This document shows, in pieces, positions 15,641 through 25,047 of a DNA stretch of 53,236 nucleotides. The notes under the pieces are model-generated. The model was given only the letters and a program-made list of their open reading frames with translations. It made no database searches and had not been told where the DNA came from. The position numbers and the translations under genes were made by a program. The stretch's first letter is position 1, and each line of letters opens with the position of its first letter. The DNA comes from an uncultured Clostridiaceae bacterium (GTDB lineage Bacteria > Bacillota > Clostridia > TANB77 > CAG-508): positions 1 to 53,236 of the forward strand of contig CANRSN010000014.1 in the NCBI GenBank assembly GCA_947642455.1, given 5' to 3'.

Positions 15641-17211
15641 TGAATCAAGATGAAATTGATATTATGATGAAAAAAATTGATAGAAAATGTAAATTACCTA
15701 AACATTGGAATGAATTTATTTGTGAACAGACTAAAAAAAACAATATTATTATAAAAAATATTAAAACTAAAAATTTTTATTGTACACATTGCAACAAGTC
15801 ATTTCATAGAAAAAAGCTAAATGTTGGAGAATTATATTGTTGTCCTCATTGTAATGTTATATCTAAAGTATATGGTTCTAATTATAATCGAAAGTCATTT
15901 AAAACTTCAGTTACTTTGTTACAAAGAATGGATAAACAAATTATAATAAGAATTTTTGAAATATATTCATATTTTCATAATGAAAAAAAGAAATTAGTAA
16001 GAGATATAAATGAATATGTAAGAATTATACCTGGAGTTGGTACATTTTTAGGGGATAATACTTACATTGGTTATATGGGATATCTGTACATATATAATGA
16101 AAATCCTTATAGTTGGTATAAATACAAAGGTTGTAAAATATTTTCTCATTTTCCAACATATCCTTTTAACAAAAAAAGGCTTATAAAGGGTACAAAATTG
16201 GAATATGCACCAATAAAAGAATTTCAAGAAAGATTTTATTATTATAATTTTATAGATACTTTACAATTTGCAGCATATGACAGTTTTGAATTGTTGTGGA
16301 AACTAAAATTATATAATCTTTCAAAATATGCAGATAAATTTAATAAAAATGGTAGTTTTTATGATAGATTCAAAGTACCTAGAAATTTTTTGAAGTTTAT
16401 GCAAGACAATGATGTAGAATATTGGCAATTAAGGGTTATTCAGCTATTGAAGAATGAAGGTGTAGAAAATATGAAAAATTACATTGGATATAATTATGGA
16501 TATAATAATCTTCAATTTTTCTATAAACAAAAAGAATTAGATATATATATTGAAAACTATAAAAAATATGATTATTGGAAAATAGAGCGTTTCAAGGAGA
16601 TAGCAAAATTTGTTTCATTAAAGAAACTTTTAAAATATAAGCAAGGTATGGAAAACCTGTGCATATATAGGGATTACTTAGAAGTAGCAGATAAACTTGC
16701 ATTAAATTATAAATCAAAAGAGGATTTATTTCCAGAAGATTTAATAGTAAGACATGATGAATTACAAAAAAAGCTAAAAGTTGTTGAAGATGTTACTACA
16801 TGTTTTGGTACATATATAAGATACCTAGAATTATCGAAATATACATATGAGGGTGAAAATTATATAATATTTCCTGCTCCAAGTGTTAATGATATGAAAA
16901 TTGAAGGAAAGCAACAAGGTAACTGCGTGGCAACTCAATATCTAAATAAATACAAAGATAGGGAAACAGAAATATATTTTATTAGAAAATTAGATAATAT
17001 TACAAAGTCTTTTATTACATTAGAATATAACAATGGTAAAGTAGTTCAAAAGGAATTAGCACATCATAGTAAAGATTTTTCAGAAGAGCAACTAGACTTT
17101 ATTGATAAATGGTGTCAATTCAGGAAGTTTATAGATAAAAAGGAAAAATATAATAGCAAAAATATGTATAAAAACGCTATTAAGTATGATTTACAAAAAT
17201 TAGTATCATAG
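15640..17211 (+). CDS. pcfJ: PcfJ-like protein
   Basis: 523 aa. It begins with a zinc ribbon (YCTHCNKSF...LYCCPHC, residues ~47-70). The large middle part is Tyr/Lys-rich and helical. The C-terminus has the PcfJ core: GKQQGNCVATQYLNKY, then EIYFIRKLDN, SFITLEYNNGKVVQKELAHH, FIDKWCQFR. Length and domain order match the family. Coupled to pcfK by overlapping stop and start. Confidence 0.85.
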   Translation: MNQDEIDIMMKKIDRKCKLPKHWNEFICEQTKKNNIIIKNIKTKNFYCTHCNKSFHRKKLNVGELYCCPHCNVISKVYGSNYNRKSFKTSVTLLQRMDKQIIIRIFEIYSYFHNEKKKLVRDINEYVRIIPGVGTFLGDNTYIGYMGYLYIYNENPYSWYKYKGCKIFSHFPTYPFNKKRLIKGTKLEYAPIKEFQERFYYYNFIDTLQFAAYDSFELLWKLKLYNLSKYADKFNKNGSFYDRFKVPRNFLKFMQDNDVEYWQLRVIQLLKNEGVENMKNYIGYNYGYNNLQFFYKQKELDIYIENYKKYDYWKIERFKEIAKFVSLKKLLKYKQGMENLCIYRDYLEVADKLALNYKSKEDLFPEDLIVRHDELQKKLKVVEDVTTCFGTYIRYLELSKYTYEGENYIIFPAPSVNDMKIEGKQQGNCVATQYLNKYKDRETEIYFIRKLDNITKSFITLEYNNGKVVQKELAHHSKDFSEEQLDFIDKWCQFRKFIDKKEKYNSKNMYKNAIKYDLQKLVS

Positions 17212-17221
17212 GAGGAAGGAT

Positions 17222-18067
17222 ATGGAAGAAAAGGTAAATAAAACACAAAAAACATTTGAAAAAATAGTAAATTCATTGCAAACAATAGTAGATAGTGGAG
17301 AATATGAAAAGTTTTTAAAATTTCAAAAGAAGTTTAGAAAAGGATATAGTTTTAGTAATCTTATTTTGATTTATAGCCAGTTTCCAGATGCAACAAAAGT
17401 AGCAGGGAAAAAAACATGGCAGAAATTAGGAAGAAAAGTAAATAATAATGCAAGAAGAATATATATAATAGCACCAATACCAAGATCTTATACTAAAAAA
17501 GTAACAAAAATTGAAGATGGAGAAGAAATTGAAGTACTTGAAACATACAAATATAATTATTATAAATATGTTTATGTATATGACATTTCCCAAACAGAAG
17601 GAAAAGCAGTACCATTGCAAACTAATAATATTAATAGCAATGATATGGCTTATTTTTATGAAAGTTTGAAAAGATTTAGTGATGTACCTGTAATAGAAAA
17701 AGAATTAAGAGGAACACTAGACGGATATTATGATGAAGAAAATTCAATAATTGCTATAAGAGATAATTTATCCTTTAATGATAAAGCATCTGTTTTATTA
17801 CATGAACTTGCACATAGAATATATGATGATTTTGACTATAAAACTGATAGAAAATTATCAGAAGTATTTGTTGAATCTATTGCTTACATTGTAGCAGACC
17901 ATTTTGGATTAGATACTTCTATATGTAGTTTTAATTATATTATAAAATGGGCAAAGGGAGATATAAAAACAGTAATTGATTTAGGAAATAAGATACAAAA
18001 ATGTGCTAATCAGTTTATAGATAAATTAGAGAAATTTGATACAGAACAGTTAAAAAATATAGCTTAA
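17222..18067 (+). CDS. ArdC-like antirestriction protein / metallopeptidase
   Basis: 281 aa. The N-terminal half (KFQKKFRKGYSFSNLILIYSQ, then AGKKTWQKLGRKVNNNARRIYIIAPI) is the ArdC N-terminal ssDNA-binding domain. The C-terminal half has HELAH (residues ~195-199), the zinc-binding motif of a gluzincin-type peptidase, with EVFVESIAYIVADHFG downstream supplying the third ligand. ArdC proteins protect incoming single-stranded DNA against restriction, which suits a conjugative element. GGAGGAAGG ahead of the ATG. Confidence 0.85.
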   Translation: MEEKVNKTQKTFEKIVNSLQTIVDSGEYEKFLKFQKKFRKGYSFSNLILIYSQFPDATKVAGKKTWQKLGRKVNNNARRIYIIAPIPRSYTKKVTKIEDGEEIEVLETYKYNYYKYVYVYDISQTEGKAVPLQTNNINSNDMAYFYESLKRFSDVPVIEKELRGTLDGYYDEENSIIAIRDNLSFNDKASVLLHELAHRIYDDFDYKTDRKLSEVFVESIAYIVADHFGLDTSICSFNYIIKWAKGDIKTVIDLGNKIQKCANQFIDKLEKFDTEQLKNIA

Positions 18068-18145
18068 AAGTTAAATAAATATATAGACTTATTAAAACAA
18101 TTATCATTTGAAATAAGACATAATCAAATAAAAATAATGAAGAAA

Positions 18146-18182
18146 TAACTTATATGTAATAGTCATAAGAGTTATTTTTTTG
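18146..18182 (+). terminator. Probable terminator after the ArdC-like gene
   Basis: AATAACT (18146-18152) pairs with AGTTATT (18170-18176 region), followed by a run of Ts. The 170-nt gap between 18067 and 18239 holds nothing else I can support. Confidence 0.6.
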
Positions 18183-18238
18183 TTGCTAAAAAGTATTACA
18201 AAACATTATAAATGGTTAAAAATAAAAGGAGGAAAGCT

Positions 18239-18598
18239 ATGTGCGATGTAAATAGTTATAAATGGTATAAAGCACATCACATATGTGTTAAATGTGGGCA
18301 TGAAAATGCAGTTAGAAATCATACACAATGTTTAGAATGTATGATGAAAAGTAGAGAGTCAGCAAGAGCTTATAACAAGAAAAATAAAGAAAAATTAAAG
18401 GAAAAGAATCGTATATGTCACAGTAGAAGATACTATAAATTAAAAGAGTTAGGCTTATGTACATCCTGTGGAAAACGAAAAACTAAAAATAATAAAACAT
18501 ATTGCGATTACTGTAGTGCAAGGAAAAATAGAAAAACGCGTGAAAAATATTTGTTAAATATATATGCAACAAAAAATATGTGTGAGATTAGAGTATAG
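18239..18598 (+). CDS. Zinc-ribbon protein (two Cys4 clusters)
   Basis: 119 aa from the ATG at 18239, chosen for its AAAAGGAGG seven bases upstream. Two clusters: CVKCGHEN...CLEC near residues 18-35 and CTSCGKR...CDYC near 80-97, separated by a basic helix (KKNKEKLKEKNR). The repeated C-x2-C...C-x2-C plan and basic linker suggest a nucleic-acid-binding protein. Family unknown to me. Confidence 0.65.
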   Translation: MCDVNSYKWYKAHHICVKCGHENAVRNHTQCLECMMKSRESARAYNKKNKEKLKEKNRICHSRRYYKLKELGLCTSCGKRKTKNNKTYCDYCSARKNRKTREKYLLNIYATKNMCEIRV

Positions 18599-18612
18599 GA
18601 GGAATTTTAAAT

Positions 18613-18936
18613 ATGAAAATTAAATATACAGTTGGTACATATATTAAAGAGGAAAAAGAATTAGAAATAGAAGATACTAAAAATATATTTTTACAAGGTA
18701 ACAACCCATATGATGGATTAAATACATATTTAGGTATATGGACTAATGAAAAATATTTATTAATTATAACATTAATAAGTGGTCGTAATATTAGATATGA
18801 GTATTCTACAAATAAAAATATATATACATATGCTGATATAAAAGAATATTTAGAAAATAATAAAAATGTAAAAATTATTTCAAGAGATGAATTCAAGGAA
18901 CAATTACAAAAAATAACTTCAATATTAAAAATATAA
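18613..18936 (+). CDS. Hypothetical protein
   Basis: 107 aa, TAGGAGGAA ahead of the ATG. Predominantly beta-stranded N-terminus (KYTVGTYIKEEKELEIE), helical acidic C-terminus. No motif recognised. It sits between the zinc-ribbon gene and the primase-like gene in the same operon. Confidence 0.6.
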   Translation: MKIKYTVGTYIKEEKELEIEDTKNIFLQGNNPYDGLNTYLGIWTNEKYLLIITLISGRNIRYEYSTNKNIYTYADIKEYLENNKNVKIISRDEFKEQLQKITSILKI

Positions 18937-18954
18937 GAAAGGGCAAATCAAAAT

Positions 18955-19146
18955 ATGTTAAGAGTAACTAAAAATAATTTAATAAGATTAGTTAAATTGA
19001 AAAAAGAATATATTGAAACTGGAGATAAAAAAACTTTGGCAGAAATAAACACATTCATACATAATGTTATAAATAAAGATAAAAGTTATTATCATAAGTT
19101 ATGTCAATATAATTTTGATAACAAAACATTAAAATATTTATTATAA
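18955..19146 (+). CDS. Small hypothetical protein
   Basis: 63 aa, all helical and basic (NNLIRLVKLKKEYIETGDKKT). AGAAAGGG upstream with long spacing. No known motif. It lies 21 nt ahead of the primase-like gene. Confidence 0.5.
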   Translation: MLRVTKNNLIRLVKLKKEYIETGDKKTLAEINTFIHNVINKDKSYYHKLCQYNFDNKTLKYLL

Positions 19147-19167
19147 ATAAAAGAAAGGAATAGTATC

Positions 19168-20241
19168 ATGGAAAAGTTAGATTTACAGGAAGTAAAAAAA
19201 CATATAGATATATTGAATGTAGCATATCACTTATGTTTAGAAATAATAGTAAGGAAAGGTTATGAATATAAAGCTATATGTCCATTTTGTGGTTATAATA
19301 AAAAAACTAAAATACCTACTATGAGTTTAAATATCTCTACAAATCAGTATAGTTGTTGTAGATGTGGTGCTGGAGGGTTCTCTATAGGATTATATGCTAA
19401 AGTTAAAGAAATGAGTAATAAAAACGCATATAAAGAGTTATTAGAAAGACAATGCCGTTCTACAGAAAGAGAAAAAACTGAAATCAGTCCAATAAATTTA
19501 CTTGCAGATATTGAATATAGAGATGCAGTTTATAGAGAATTTTTAGGAATGTTAAAATTAGAAAGACAACATCAAAAATATTTGAGTAATATGGGATTTT
19601 TAAGTACATCTATTGAAGAAAATCTGTATAGAAGTATACCTAAAAACTATATAAAAAGAAGAATGATATGTAATAGTTTATCTAAAAAATATGAACTTGG
19701 TGGAATCCCAGGTTTCTATCAGGAGGAAGATTTTAAATGGTGTTTTAACAGTTATGATGGCTTTTTTGTACCTGTATTTGATAACGATGGGTATATACAA
19801 GGTCTATCAATACACTTAAATAAGCTTTTTAATAACATTTCTGATTTATGGTTCTCAAGCAGTGGCAAAATAAATGGTACAAGTGCAAAAAGTTGGATTA
19901 TGAAAAACAATATAACATCACATACTAAAAGTGTTATTTTAACAGATAATTTGCTTTTAGGAAATTTAATAACAGAGGTAACAAATGTTTCTGTACTTGC
20001 ATTTCAGGGCATTTCAAATTCTTATAGTATCTTAAAAGAAATAGAAGGAACTAATATTAACAAAATCACATTTATGTTAAGAATACCAGAATGTAATGAG
20101 AATATAGATTATATTATTAATCGTATATTTAGAGATTTAATCCCATTAGGGTATGAGTTAGATATTAAATATGTAAAAAATTATAAAGATTTTTTTGATG
20201 AAAAAAGTGATATAACTAATATATCAACTAAAATTGCATAA
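19168..20241 (+). CDS. DNA primase-like protein (CHC2 zinc finger)
   Basis: 357 aa. The N-terminus has the primase zinc finger: CPFCGYNKKTKIPTMSLNISTNQYSCCRCGAGG (C-x2-C...C-x2-C, residues ~36-70), followed by a helical region like DnaG (IGLYAKVKEMSNKNAYKELL). A Toprim-like part may lie at residues ~250-330 (VILTDNLLLGN...VLAFQGISNSY), without the full acidic triad, so catalysis is uncertain. Last gene of the DNA-processing operon; a strong terminator follows. Confidence 0.75.
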   Translation: MEKLDLQEVKKHIDILNVAYHLCLEIIVRKGYEYKAICPFCGYNKKTKIPTMSLNISTNQYSCCRCGAGGFSIGLYAKVKEMSNKNAYKELLERQCRSTEREKTEISPINLLADIEYRDAVYREFLGMLKLERQHQKYLSNMGFLSTSIEENLYRSIPKNYIKRRMICNSLSKKYELGGIPGFYQEEDFKWCFNSYDGFFVPVFDNDGYIQGLSIHLNKLFNNISDLWFSSSGKINGTSAKSWIMKNNITSHTKSVILTDNLLLGNLITEVTNVSVLAFQGISNSYSILKEIEGTNINKITFMLRIPECNENIDYIINRIFRDLIPLGYELDIKYVKNYKDFFDEKSDITNISTKIA

Positions 20242-20246
20242 ATAAA

Positions 20247-20284
20247 ATGATCTATTCCCTGTGTAAGGGGAATAGGTCATTTTA
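20247..20284 (+). terminator. Terminator of the DNA-processing operon
   Basis: AAATGA-CTATTCCC (20247-20261) pairs with GGGAATAG-GTCATTTT (20269-20284), loop TGTGTAAG, ending in Ts. A long, nearly perfect stem closing the plus-strand operon. Confidence 0.85.
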
Positions 20285-20384
20285 TTGATTATATATGATA
20301 AAATAATACATAAATAAAAAAATGATTAAAAATGAAACTTTTTAATAGATTAAAATCGTCTTAATAAGTAAAAGGAGGGGAAAA

Positions 20385-20912
20385 ATGGAGGAATTAGTAA
20401 GAAAAGCAAAGGAAGGAGATAAAGAAGCATTTACAATATTAATAAAGGATAGAGAAGAAAGTTTATATAAAATAGCAAGAGCACGATTACAATCACAAGA
20501 GGATATTGATGATGCTATTCAAGAAACAATGATTTCTGCGTATACAAAGATAAAGAGATTAAAAGATAACACTAAATTCTATAGTTGGATAATTAAAATA
20601 TTAATTAACAAATGTAATGATAAGTATAAGAAGAATAAAACAAAAATTATATCAATTAATGAATTTGAAGATAAATACTATAATCAAGAATACCAAAACA
20701 TAGATATGGATTTAAGACTAGAATATGAAGAAATGCTAAGTATTTTAGAATATAAAGAAAAAGTTATAATTATTTTATATTATGATAATGGATATACAAC
20801 AAGAGAAATATCAAAGATACTTAAAATGAATGAAAACACAATTAAAACTAAATTAAGAAGAGCAAAAGGAAAGATAAAGATTAAAATAGAAGGAGGAATA
20901 TTGAATGGATGA
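20385..20912 (+). CDS. ECF sigma factor
   Basis: 175 aa. Region 2: EAFTILIKDREESLYKIARARLQSQEDIDDAIQETMISAY (the conserved D-DA-Q-ET). Region 4: LSILEYKEKVIIILYYDNGYTTREISKILKMNENTIKTKLRRAK. Typical ECF length and order. AAGGAGGGG upstream. Its stop overlaps the start of the membrane anti-sigma gene, so the two form an operon. As usual it probably directs its own promoter plus a small cell-envelope regulon. Confidence 0.93.
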   Translation: MEELVRKAKEGDKEAFTILIKDREESLYKIARARLQSQEDIDDAIQETMISAYTKIKRLKDNTKFYSWIIKILINKCNDKYKKNKTKIISINEFEDKYYNQEYQNIDMDLRLEYEEMLSILEYKEKVIIILYYDNGYTTREISKILKMNENTIKTKLRRAKGKIKIKIEGGILNG

Positions 20913-22050
20913 GTTAGATAATAAAATAAAAGAAATCCTTTCAAAAAAAATAGAAGTACCTAAAAGTTTTACTTATTCAATAGAGAATGCTTTAAAAGAT
21001 AAGAAAAGAGTAACGAAAAATAAAATATTAAAAGTTGCAACAATATTAACGACTGTAATTCTAACAATAGGAACAGTTTCTACAATATATGCACATATAA
21101 AATGGGAAATAGAATATAATCAATTTATTAATAGAAAGATACAATATGGATATACTACAATACAAGAAGCTGTAGATGATGGATATGAACAGAATATAGA
21201 CATGGAGTATATATATCAGGATGGCATAGGAGTAAAATTAGATTCTTTAATGATTACAGATGATTACTTTTTTATGAAATTAGATTTTGATTTTGAAAAG
21301 GAATTAATTTTTGATAGTAATGCAATGACATATGGATATGCAATATATGATGAGAATGATAATATTTATGGTGTATATGAGCCAATGCCAGATTATAGAC
21401 AATATTTAAAAAAATTATGTAGAGAATTAAAATTGAATAAAGGAATAACATTGTCTAATACTCAAAGTGGAGCAAATGTTATAAAATATCAAGATAATAA
21501 TATGGTAACAACTAGTGAAATGACATCTAATGTTGGATTTCCTAAAAGTAAGAAAATATATATAAGAATATTTGGATTAGGATATCAAATATTTAATAAT
21601 AATGGTACTAAAATAAATATAGAAAAAATAAATATATCTGATGCAGAATGGATATTAGAAATAAATGTACCTGAAAAATTTTATGAAAGAGAAACAACAA
21701 AGTTAAAACTGAAAGAGAATATACAAGGTGTTAATGTAGAAAAAATAGAATTGACAGAAACAAGCTTAACAATGAATATACAAATGCAAGAATTAAATGA
21801 ACTTATAATGAAAGGAAGAGAAAGCTCAGCAGAAGAATTAAATGAATTTTTTCAAGAAATATATGATAAATTATATATAACAGATGGTGAAAATAATAAA
21901 TATTTTTGTAATAAAAAGATTGTAACTAATAATAGTAATGGAGTTAGTGTAGTATTTGAAATAAGTAAAAAAGAGTTAAATAAGAGACTGTATTTGAATG
22001 TAAAATTTGATGACATAACTCAAAAAGTAGAATTAATTGTAAATAACTAA
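20905..22050 (+). CDS. DUF4179-type membrane anti-sigma factor
   Basis: 381 aa. Short cytosolic N-terminus (PKSFTYSIENALKDKKR) for sigma binding, one membrane helix at residues ~43-62 (VATILTTVILTIGTVSTIYA), then a ~310-residue extracytoplasmic beta-rich domain starting with DUF4179 features (YTTIQEAVDDGYEQNIDMEY). It holds the ECF factor inactive until an envelope signal. Translationally coupled to the sigma gene by an 8-nt overlap. Confidence 0.88.
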   Translation: MDELDNKIKEILSKKIEVPKSFTYSIENALKDKKRVTKNKILKVATILTTVILTIGTVSTIYAHIKWEIEYNQFINRKIQYGYTTIQEAVDDGYEQNIDMEYIYQDGIGVKLDSLMITDDYFFMKLDFDFEKELIFDSNAMTYGYAIYDENDNIYGVYEPMPDYRQYLKKLCRELKLNKGITLSNTQSGANVIKYQDNNMVTTSEMTSNVGFPKSKKIYIRIFGLGYQIFNNNGTKINIEKINISDAEWILEINVPEKFYERETTKLKLKENIQGVNVEKIELTETSLTMNIQMQELNELIMKGRESSAEELNEFFQEIYDKLYITDGENNKYFCNKKIVTNNSNGVSVVFEISKKELNKRLYLNVKFDDITQKVELIVNN

Positions 22051-22206
22051 TATTTTAATAATGAATAATAGTAAAAATAAAATAAGAATATTGATAAATT
22101 TTAATATTTGCTAAAGAAAGCATAGGACCAAATAAGTCCTATGCCAATATAAAGGGTATCAAGCTGAAAATTATGTTTATAGTTACAATAAGGAAAAGCT
22201 AAAGTA

Positions 22207-22743
22207 TTAGTAAATCCATGTATGGATTGTTCCAGCAACGGAAGATTTTACAGAATAATTTACTGTATATTCCCCAGGAGACACATTCCAAAGTGCAATA
22301 TTTGCTTTTTCTTGATTAGAGCCATAAAGGTCAATACCATCACATACAAAATTGCCATCCTTTAATACATGGACAACGATAATAGCATCTGAACTGAAAC
22401 CTTCGGCTTTAACAGTTAATCCTGCCCATGGACTCCACGAGCCATTTACAGTAAAGGTGTAGGAACCATCAGTAACTCCATTGGGAGAACCTGTTGTAGA
22501 ACCTATCCACCGATGCCCATACCCAGATAAAGAACCTCTGGGTTGAATAACATCTTCATTACTTGTTACAACAGAAGAAACATCAGGCTGCACTTCAGTT
22601 TCAGCTATTGTAACAGAAGAAATGCCAATCTTAGTTTTACTTGTTTCATTGGCAAATGCAGGAATTACAGTTAATACGCATAAAAGCATAGAAAGAACAA
22701 AAACTGTTGCCTTTTTGTAGGTACATAATTTGATAGTTTTCAT
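22207..22743 (-). CDS. Secreted beta-rich protein, likely recently acquired; has an in-frame CGG
   Basis: 178 aa with a clear signal peptide (KKATVFVLSMLLCVLTVIPAFA, cleavage near residue 31). The mature part is a single beta domain: RGSLSGYGHRWIGS...GSYTFTVNGSWSPWAGL...GTIHTWIY. Similar secreted proteins of unknown role occur in Lachnospiraceae-like bacteria. Codon use is more GC-rich than the neighbours. It contains the only in-frame CGG in the window (22510-22512, His-CGG-Trp) that does not mark a frame break. A +1 shift there would give Gly-Gly-stop. The gene stands alone between operons. Confidence 0.75.
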   Translation of the reverse strand: MKTIKLCTYKKATVFVLSMLLCVLTVIPAFANETSKTKIGISSVTIAETEVQPDVSSVVTSNEDVIQPRGSLSGYGHRWIGSTTGSPNGVTDGSYTFTVNGSWSPWAGLTVKAEGFSSDAIIVVHVLKDGNFVCDGIDLYGSNQEKANIALWNVSPGEYTVNYSVKSSVAGTIHTWIY

Positions 22744-22782
22744 ATTATCCTCCTTGATGCTTAATACCCTTATATTATTATA

Positions 22783-22802
22783 AAGTTAGAAGTATCTAAC
22801 TT
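22783..22802. promoter_or_regulatory. Operator-like palindrome between divergent genes
   Basis: AAGTTAGA-AGTA-TCTAACTT is a perfect 8-bp inverted repeat, flanked by TTATAAT-like sequence on both sides. It lies about 40 bp upstream of the secreted-protein gene (minus) and 150 bp from the Spo0A-like gene. A likely regulator-binding site. Confidence 0.5.
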
Positions 22803-22892
22803 ATAATAATGCTAAAAAACATTAATTATTATAGCAAAAAATGAGTAAAATAGCATAAAAAAATACAAAAAGATACAAAAAAGAATATATTT

Positions 22893-22919
22893 TTGACATA
22901 TAGAAAGAAACTCTATGAT
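22893..22919 (+). promoter_or_regulatory. Possible promoter of the Spo0A-like gene
   Basis: TTGACA (22893-22898) and TATGAT (22914-22919) are separated by 15 bp, a little short. They lie 36 bp before the start codon. Confidence 0.4.
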
Positions 22920-22954
22920 GGATTATATTTAGTTATGTAGGAGTTGATGAAAGA

Positions 22955-23665
22955 ATGATAAATGTACTAATAGCGGATGATAACATATATTATGCATTAC
23001 ATTTAATGAATTATATAAACGATAAAAATCACAACATAAGGGTGTGTGGAATCACAAAAGATGGAAGAGAAACTTTGCAAATATTAAATGAGGAAAATAA
23101 TATAGATATTATATTATTAGATTTAAAAATGCCGATATATGATGGAGTAGAAGTATTAGAAAAGTTACAAAATAAAGAGAAATACATTGACTCATGTATA
23201 GTTATATCAGGTGAAATTGAGAACATACAAGAATTAAGGAAAAATAATATTATACATACAGTCATTGACAAATCTACAGATATGAAAACAATTATAACCG
23301 AAATAAATAACATTATAGAGGATAAATTAATAGAAGATAATATAAATAAAAAAGTAATAAATGAAATCTTATTTTTAGGATATAATTTTTCTCATAAAGG
23401 TACGAAGTATTTAATAAAAACAATAGAGTTTTTAGCAATGCACAAATTTGATGAGTTAGACAACTTAGAAAAAGATGTATATCCAATAATTGCTAAATAT
23501 TATAATGAAACTGTTCATAATGTAAAATGTAACATAAATAGGGCAACTACATCAATGTATTATGAATGTGAAATTGAAAAGTTAAAAAAGTACTTTTGTT
23601 TAAGTACAGATAAGAAGCCTAAAATAAAAACAATTATAAAAACAATTATAAACAAAATAGTATAA
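22955..23665 (+). CDS. Spo0A-like response regulator carried by the ICE
   Basis: 236 aa. Receiver domain: MINVLIADDN (acidic pocket), IDIILLDLKMPIYDG (phospho-acceptor Asp near residue 54), VISGEI (Ser/Thr switch), TVIDKSTD (Lys). The C-terminal half follows the Spo0A DNA-binding domain: EILFLGYNFSHKGTKYLIKTIEFL, DVYPIIAKYYNETVHNVKCNINRA (recognition helix), EIEKLKKYF. Slightly shorter than host Spo0A (about 260 aa). All key receiver residues are present, so it may be phosphorylated by host phosphorelay kinases. Exact 0A boxes occur in the ICE control region at 4812 and 4834. Confidence 0.88.
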   Translation: MINVLIADDNIYYALHLMNYINDKNHNIRVCGITKDGRETLQILNEENNIDIILLDLKMPIYDGVEVLEKLQNKEKYIDSCIVISGEIENIQELRKNNIIHTVIDKSTDMKTIITEINNIIEDKLIEDNINKKVINEILFLGYNFSHKGTKYLIKTIEFLAMHKFDELDNLEKDVYPIIAKYYNETVHNVKCNINRATTSMYYECEIEKLKKYFCLSTDKKPKIKTIIKTIINKIV

Positions 23666-23808
23666 ATTGATAGGTAAAAATATTTTTAAATGTATCATTT
23701 TGTATTTTTTTGTAAATGTTAAAGTAATATGTGATATAAAAGTAATATTATAAAAAGAATAAAAAAGGAGGGTAGATTTAATTTTATTAAGAAAGAAGAG
23801 GTGTTTTT

Positions 23809-25035
23809 ATGAAAGGAAAAATTAATAAGGCATTAAAAGTATTTATAATATTAAATACTATATGTAGTTTATTGACAGTTACAAATTTTAGTAAAGCTAG
23901 TGATTCAAACTTTAACAATGAGATTTTGAGTGGAGATATGACTATACAATCAATGAGTAATTCTCCAACAACTAGAGGAACTGTATACCCTAATATTTCG
24001 GTTATAAGTGAAAGAACATATTACATAAAAAATATGTTAACAGGTTTATATTTAGATGTTCAAGGAGGAGTGGCAGCAAATGGTACTAATGTATGGCAGT
24101 ATAAGTTTAATGGAACACAATCACAACAATGGTATTTACATTCATTTGGAGATGGGACTTATTCAATATATACTCCACTAGGGAATGATGGTACATATAG
24201 ATATGCATTAGATATTAGCAATGGTTCAGGAGAAAATTATGCTAATGTTCAAATATATACTCCTAATGGTTCAGATGCACAGAGGTTTTCAATAGCAGAT
24301 ACTAATTTTGATACATTTGTATTCTTTACTAAATGTAGTAACTTTGATAAAGCTATAGTTTTAAATGGTCCAACCTGTGCAGAAGGAGGAAATATTGACC
24401 AATATACATATCAAGGACATTATAATGAAGCTTGGCTATTAGAACCTGTAAATCAAGATGTTGAATTAGGTATAAGATATGCAACATTTAATGATGAAAA
24501 TTATAATCCAGCATATCCAAATCTAACAACATTTAATGGAAGAACGGCAGATTGTGCTAATTTTACATCTCAATGTTTATCTGCATCTGGCATACATTAT
24601 GATGGGGACTGGAAAATATATAGAAAAAACTTTAATACATACCAACCTACTACAGTAGCAGAATTAGATAATACATGGGAATTATGTCAGCCATGAACAA
24701 GCCCATGGATAAGTGCAAAAGAATTTGGAGATTATTGGAGAAAAAAAGCAACAACAAAATCTTATACAATCGAACAAATTTTAAAGAATCCAGATATTGT
24801 TTTTCAAACAGGGATTGCACCTGGAGATGTTATACAGATTGCAGATAATAACTTAGGTTTTCTAGGAGAATCATCTCATACAATGTATGTAACAGGAAAG
24901 AATACATACAATGGTAAAAGTAGCTTTTCATTAACATATCATTCTAATTCTCAAGAAAATAAAAATTTACTTCTAATATGTCAAGAATATAAAAATGCTG
25001 GAAGAAACGATTATATAGTATTTTTTAGAATATAG
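23809..25035 (+). pseudogene. Ricin-lectin plus Amidase_6 cell-wall enzyme, interrupted by in-frame TGA
   Basis: Signal peptide (residues ~8-30), ricin-type beta-trefoil lectin (YYIKNMLTGLYLDVQGG...QSQQWYLH, residues ~65-220), then an Amidase_6/NlpC-like domain with catalytic Cys in TADCANFTSQCL. The frame meets TGA at 24694-24696 (codon 296) and then continues unbroken for 112 codons to TAG at 25033, including the expected His (GESSHTMYVTG). Without readthrough the product (295 aa) lacks that His. One G-to-A change in a TGG Trp codon would explain it. TGA is a genuine stop elsewhere here. Either a young pseudogene or a readthrough gene. Confidence 0.75.
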
Positions 25036-25047
25036 GAGGGATGAATT

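Noticed and set aside
23809-25035. Selenocysteine at the TGA of the lectin-amidase
   Set aside because: No evident selenocysteine-insertion hairpin directly after the TGA and no selenoprotein-type context; the position looks like Trp or a nonsense mutation.
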